39,903 nucleotides of DNA from CAYUWH01 sp964448615 (lineage in GTDB: Bacteria > Patescibacteriota > Gracilibacteria > Peribacterales > Peribacteraceae): contig CAYUWH010000012.1 of the NCBI GenBank assembly GCA_964448615.1, positions 1-39,903 on the forward strand, in the 5' to 3' direction. Under the pieces are notes generated by a model that saw only the letters and a program-made list of their open reading frames with translations, was not told where the DNA came from and made no database searches. Of the stretch, positions 37,409-39,903 are shown piece after piece. Both the position numbers and the translations under genes were made by a program. Each line of letters starts with the position of its first letter. Within the stretch, counting starts at the first letter, position 1.

Positions 37409-37594
37409 GCCTCACCCCTTACTGTGTTGAGGAAAAAGCGACCATGGACTTTTTAAATTTTTCTCAAGAGAAAGTCAAGAGAATGCGGATTTGGAATAAA
37501 GAAGAGTTGATTTTCTATCTTCGTGATTATTGATCGAGTTTTTCCAATAGGTTTCCGAAGGTGTACTATTTCTTCGTTATTCCCCCCAATCGCT

Positions 37595-37957
37595 ATGTCC
37601 TACGTTGATGGATTCGTACTGTGTATTCCTAAGAGCAAGATGAAGGCATACAAAAAAATGGCTACCGAAGGCTACAAAACATGGACAAAGTTCGGTGCCA
37701 TCGATTACAAGGAATGCATGATCGATGATGCCACCCCACCACATGTGGCATTCACGTTCGCAAAAATGGCAAAAGCAAAAGATGATGAAGTGGTGTTCTT
37801 TTCCTATATCGTCTACAAGAACCGTAAACAGCGTGATGCTGTGAATAAAAAAGTGATGGCGTACTTCGATAAAAAGTACAAAGGCAAAGAGCAAGATATG
37901 CCATTCGACATGAAACGCTTCGCGATGGCCGGCTTCAAGACAGTGGTTGGTAAATAA
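37595..37957 (+). CDS. DUF1428 family protein
   Basis: A 120-residue protein with the typical DUF1428 opening MSYVDGFVLCIPKSKMKAYK and later VFFSYIVYKNRKQRDAVNKK; a dimeric alpha/beta-barrel-like fold is known for relatives, with no defined reaction. The ATG at 37595 is fixed by the family N-terminus. A probable TACTAT -10 lies 25 nt upstream with a pyrimidine-rich leader. It is followed after 23 nt by a REP-like hairpin. Confidence 0.88.
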   Translation: MSYVDGFVLCIPKSKMKAYKKMATEGYKTWTKFGAIDYKECMIDDATPPHVAFTFAKMAKAKDDEVVFFSYIVYKNRKQRDAVNKKVMAYFDKKYKGKEQDMPFDMKRFAMAGFKTVVGK

Positions 37958-37980
37958 CCACATATTCGCGAAACCTCGGT

Positions 37981-38017
37981 GTAGCCCCGAAGGACGAAGC
38001 CGGGTGGAGCGGGCTAC
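37981..38017. repeat. REP-like hairpin element
   Basis: GTAGCCC (37981-37987) and GGGCTAC (38011-38017) form inverted ends around an inner GC-rich structure. Its right end, TGGAGCGGGCTACTGGA, matches the right end of the 38.6 and 39.5 kb palindromic repeats at 15 of 17 positions (TGGAGCGGRYTACTGGA), so it appears to be a divergent family member. Confidence 0.5.
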
Positions 38018-38047
38018 TGGAATCTATCAAAATTCTGGTGTGCCTCA

Positions 38048-38611
38048 CTAGGCGCTTGTGTCCGCCGGAGCATAGCGAAGGATAATACCGCCGGTGGCCA
38101 GTGGGCGCGACTCAAGAAGGGTAAGCTTCTGGTACGGAAGTCCTTGGGGAAAGAGCTTCTTCCCTTTGCCGAGGAAGACCGGTGCAATGAGCAGTCGGTA
38201 CTCGTCGAAGAGTCGCTCTTTCATGAGGGTTTCCGACAACTTCCCGCTGCCGAATACGAACATATTTTTCTCCCCTCGCTCCTTCAGTTTGGGAATCTCC
38301 GTCGCCGCATCTCGCACGATTGTCGAGTTGTTCCAGTCGGCTTTTGGAAGGGTCGAAGAACAGACGATTTTTGCGATGCTATTCATATATTCTGTTGTTT
38401 CACCTTCATCTTTTGCAGTCTGCCAGTACGCAGCCATGCCTTCGTATGTCGTTTTGCCGAATACCAGCATATCGGCGGACTGTAATTGCTCGATGCCGAA
38501 CTGTTCCATCTCCTTACCCCAAATGAGTTCATGAAAGGACAGATCCCAACTCTTCTCGCCCTCGAAGTATCCGTCGAGCGTCATGACGTTCCACATGATC
38601 AATTTTCTCAT
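38048..38611 (-). CDS. RibD C-terminal/DHFR-like reductase
   Basis: A 187-residue protein of the YwjB/YyaP group, with the dihydrofolate-reductase fold. MRKLIMWNVMTLDGYFEG is the standard opening; SADMLVFGKTTYEGMAAYW, NMFVFGSGKLSETL and FDEYRLLIAPVFLGKGKKLF follow in order. It probably uses NADPH; the substrate is not known, and it need not act in folate or riboflavin synthesis. The ATG at 38611 has an extended -10 (TGATACGAT) 6 nt upstream. Confidence 0.9.
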   Translation of the reverse strand: MRKLIMWNVMTLDGYFEGEKSWDLSFHELIWGKEMEQFGIEQLQSADMLVFGKTTYEGMAAYWQTAKDEGETTEYMNSIAKIVCSSTLPKADWNNSTIVRDAATEIPKLKERGEKNMFVFGSGKLSETLMKERLFDEYRLLIAPVFLGKGKKLFPQGLPYQKLTLLESRPLATGGIILRYAPADTSA

Positions 38612-38617
38612 GGGCGT

Positions 38618-38626
38618 ATCGTATCA
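38618..38626 (-). promoter_or_regulatory. Extended -10 of the RibD/DHFR-like gene
   Basis: Minus-strand TGATACGAT (TG-N-TACGAT), 6 nt before the ATG; no good -35, as is common with extended -10 promoters. It abuts the palindromic repeat at 38636. Confidence 0.5.
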
Positions 38627-38635
38627 GAGTTGTTG

Positions 38636-38711
38636 CCAGTTGTATTTCCGCTTATAGTACAAAAATTGATGGCTCGAATAAGCCATGATTTTATTGGAGC
38701 GGATTACTGGA
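38636..38711. repeat. 76-bp palindromic repeat, copy 1 (MITE/REP-like)
   Basis: Begins CCAGTTGTATTTCCGCT and ends TGGAGCGGATTACTGGA. The ends are imperfect inverted repeats (CCAGT...CCGCT against AGCGG...ACTGG) and the middle holds ATGGCT-cgaata-AGCCAT, so nearly the whole element can fold on itself. A copy with one 2-to-3 nt difference lies at 39532-39608. It encodes no protein. Confidence 0.85.
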
Positions 38712-38882
38712 AATTATGACGACCATCATGATGCTCTCAGCTTGAAGACCGTGTCCGCTTCTCATAACCACCACTCTTGACCATCAGCTCGCAAGAAACG
38801 TTTGATCTGATGCAAGGGCGAGGAGTTATCGGCTGCATGTTGCATTTTGCTCGTTTCGGGAAGACAATGCCGAGCACAACGC

Positions 38883-39500
38883 ATGAGCAAGAAAACTCTC
38901 ATTATCGGTATTGTGGCTATGATCGCTGCTGGAATCGTATGGTATCTCGCCTCCCCGCTCTTTTTCGATACCATCGTAGATGAGGATCTGCCGTCCTCCA
39001 CAATGGGGCTTACAGAAGATGAACGGATGGAGATTGAGCAGATGGAATCACTGACACAGGAGGAAGTAGAGGCAATGCCAGAAACAGAGCGCATGGAAAA
39101 GAAGATGATGATGGAAGACCTCAGTCAAAAGATGACCGATGCGGTCGTGGATGAGCCGATGGATTCGCAGCCCGCAGCGGAGGTACGCGGCACGTTCCGT
39201 GATGCGGACAACTTCCATCGAGGATCCGGCACGGCGACGGTGTACGGTCTTCCGGATGGGAAACGCATTCTTCGTTTTGAGAACTTCGCCGTCACAAACG
39301 GTCCCGCTCTGAGTGTGTATCTTGTTCGCAGCGCTGACGGCAATGTGGATTCTGGCTACCTAGATCTTGGCAAATTGAAAGGCAATAAGGGGGATCAGAA
39401 CTACGAAATTCCGACTGGAACCGATCTAAGTGCCTATAAGAGTGTGGTGATCTGGTGTGTGCCATTCAGAGTCACCTTCTCGGTTGCGGCGTTGCAATAA
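38883..39500 (+). CDS. DM13-domain membrane-anchored protein
   Basis: A 205-residue protein with an N-terminal signal anchor (TLIIGIVAMIAAGIVWYLA), an acidic Met/Glu-rich stalk (about residues 40-95) and a C-terminal DM13 domain (GTFRDADNFHRGSGTA onward, with VLRFENF-like core LRFENFAVTNGPALSVYL and the conserved late Cys in VVIWCVPF). DM13 domains are proposed to act in extracellular redox or electron transfer through that Cys. The domain faces outward. The gene lies between two copies of a palindromic repeat. The start codon is not preceded by a visible -10 or Shine-Dalgarno sequence. Confidence 0.87.
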   Translation: MSKKTLIIGIVAMIAAGIVWYLASPLFFDTIVDEDLPSSTMGLTEDERMEIEQMESLTQEEVEAMPETERMEKKMMMEDLSQKMTDAVVDEPMDSQPAAEVRGTFRDADNFHRGSGTATVYGLPDGKRILRFENFAVTNGPALSVYLVRSADGNVDSGYLDLGKLKGNKGDQNYEIPTGTDLSAYKSVVIWCVPFRVTFSVAALQ

Positions 39501-39531
39501 TTCTGAGCATCTTATCTGAGATTGTGGCTTT

Positions 39532-39608
39532 CCAGTTGTATTTCCGCTTATCCGTACAAAAATTGATGGCTCGAATAAGCCATGATTTTATTGGAGCGGA
39601 TTACTGGA
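39532..39608. repeat. 77-bp palindromic repeat, copy 2 (MITE/REP-like)
   Basis: Identical to the 38636-38711 copy except for CCG in place of AG near the centre of the left half. Same orientation, 896 bp apart, so the DM13 gene is bracketed by direct copies of a palindromic element. Confidence 0.85.
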
Positions 39609-39649
39609 TGTAATTACAACTGACGTATTTGAAAGGAAGCCTTGTTCTC

Positions 39650-39885
39650 CTAAATTGGAATTCCAAAAAGATGAACGACCAATAAAACTGCTCCTATGAG
39701 GAGCATAATTAGAAAGGGTGCAAGGCAAAGCGCTATCCATTCTTTTTTGTGCCTGTCATAGAGAGTCCTCTGCCAATGTAAAAGCCCTTCGTATTTTTGG
39801 GGTACCTCAATTGCAAGAAGAATAATACGAGCACAAAGAGCCCAAGGATGATGATCGCGATGGTTGAGGGCGTGATTGGGAACAT
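39650..39885 (-). pseudogene. Frameshifted small membrane protein
   Basis: The minus-strand frame from ATG 39885 gives a TM-like N-terminus (STIAIIILGLFVLVLFFLQL) but stops early. A second frame, from about 39810, continues with PQKYEGLLHWQRTLYDRHKK, a second TM (ALCLAPFLIMLLIGAVLLV) and a stop at 39650. Joining the two at roughly 39805-39815 gives a plausible two-TM protein of about 78 residues. The total length, 236 nt, is not a multiple of three. This is either a real frameshift mutation, programmed frameshifting, or a sequencing or assembly error. Confidence 0.5.
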
Positions 39886-39891
39886 GCCTAA

Positions 39892-39903
39892 GGTGGAGCG
39901 GGT
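39892..39903. repeat. Possible start of another repeat copy, cut by the window end
   Basis: The last bases, GGTGGAGCGGGT, match the conserved right-end core (TGGAGCGGRY) of the repeats at 37981, 38636 and 39532. The rest lies outside the window. Confidence 0.25.

Noticed and set aside
1..39903. UGA read as glycine (Gracilibacteria-type code)
   Set aside because: TGA ends dcd and other well-delimited genes at the expected family length, and no conserved motif contains an in-frame TGA.
1..39903. CRISPR array or Cas genes
   Set aside because: No regularly spaced direct repeats with unique spacers and no Cas motifs were seen. The only near-identical repeats are two palindromic copies 896 bp apart.

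Overview
The window looks like part of a Candidate Phyla Radiation (Patescibacteria) genome, most likely near the Peregrinibacteria/Peribacteria. The grounds are short, tightly packed genes, many small uncharacterised secreted or membrane proteins, a fermentative-type glycan module (glycosyltransferase, GH57, GH15), and a Patescibacteria-style large serine recombinase. TGA is used as a normal stop (for example dcd), so the UGA-glycine code of Gracilibacteria is not in use. The lineage is an inference; no rRNA or ribosomal protein gene is present to test it.

Layout. 0-0.8 kb: dcd and tRNA-Val(CAC). 0.7-3.8 kb: a three-gene mobile unit whose large serine recombinase reads antisense into the tRNA. 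3.9-12 kb: house-cleaning and accessory enzymes, namely a CYTH-GNAT-GNAT-HIT operon, a GHMP-family (beta-RFAP synthase-like) gene overlapping an atypical HGD protein kinase, a NUDIX-HAD-HAD-P-loop kinase operon, a PhnP-like metallo-beta-lactamase and a GNAT-NUDIX pair. 12.3-13.9 kb: a DUF3800 gene with an unknown partner, next to a decayed gene and a tRNA-3'-end-like scrap. 14-22.3 kb: an STAS protein, several unrecognised proteins, an RluA-type pseudouridine synthase, trpS, Maf, a YgjP-like metallopeptidase and secreted proteins. 22.3-27 kb: an alpha-glucan operon (GT4/5, GH57, GH15). 27-31.5 kb: small membrane proteins, a YbhN/MprF-like membrane protein, AlkD, an SRPBCC protein, a methyltransferase and two tandem coiled-coil paralogues. 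31.6-38.6 kb: an ArsR-SRPBCC-SRPBCC operon, an ABC-F ATPase, a SnoaL-like protein, a secreted zinc-metalloprotease-like protein, another SRPBCC protein, DUF1428 and an RibD/DHFR-like reductase. 38.6-39.9 kb: a DM13 gene between two copies of a 76-77 bp palindromic repeat, then a small frameshifted membrane-protein gene.

The strongest non-gene signal concerns gene starts. A TAnnnT hexamer (a -10 box) lies exactly 6 nt, sometimes 7-8 nt, before the start codon of about a third of the genes, including dcd, trpS, HIT, two HADs, a NUDIX, RluA, AlkD and the mobile-unit genes. Shine-Dalgarno sequences are mostly absent. This is the layout expected for widespread leaderless transcription. Two sites are especially clear: a symmetric bidirectional promoter at 5886-5917 and an ArsR operon promoter whose start codon lies inside a perfect palindrome (31691-31706).

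All calls come from reading the sequence and recognising families by motif. No database search, folding program or HMM was run.
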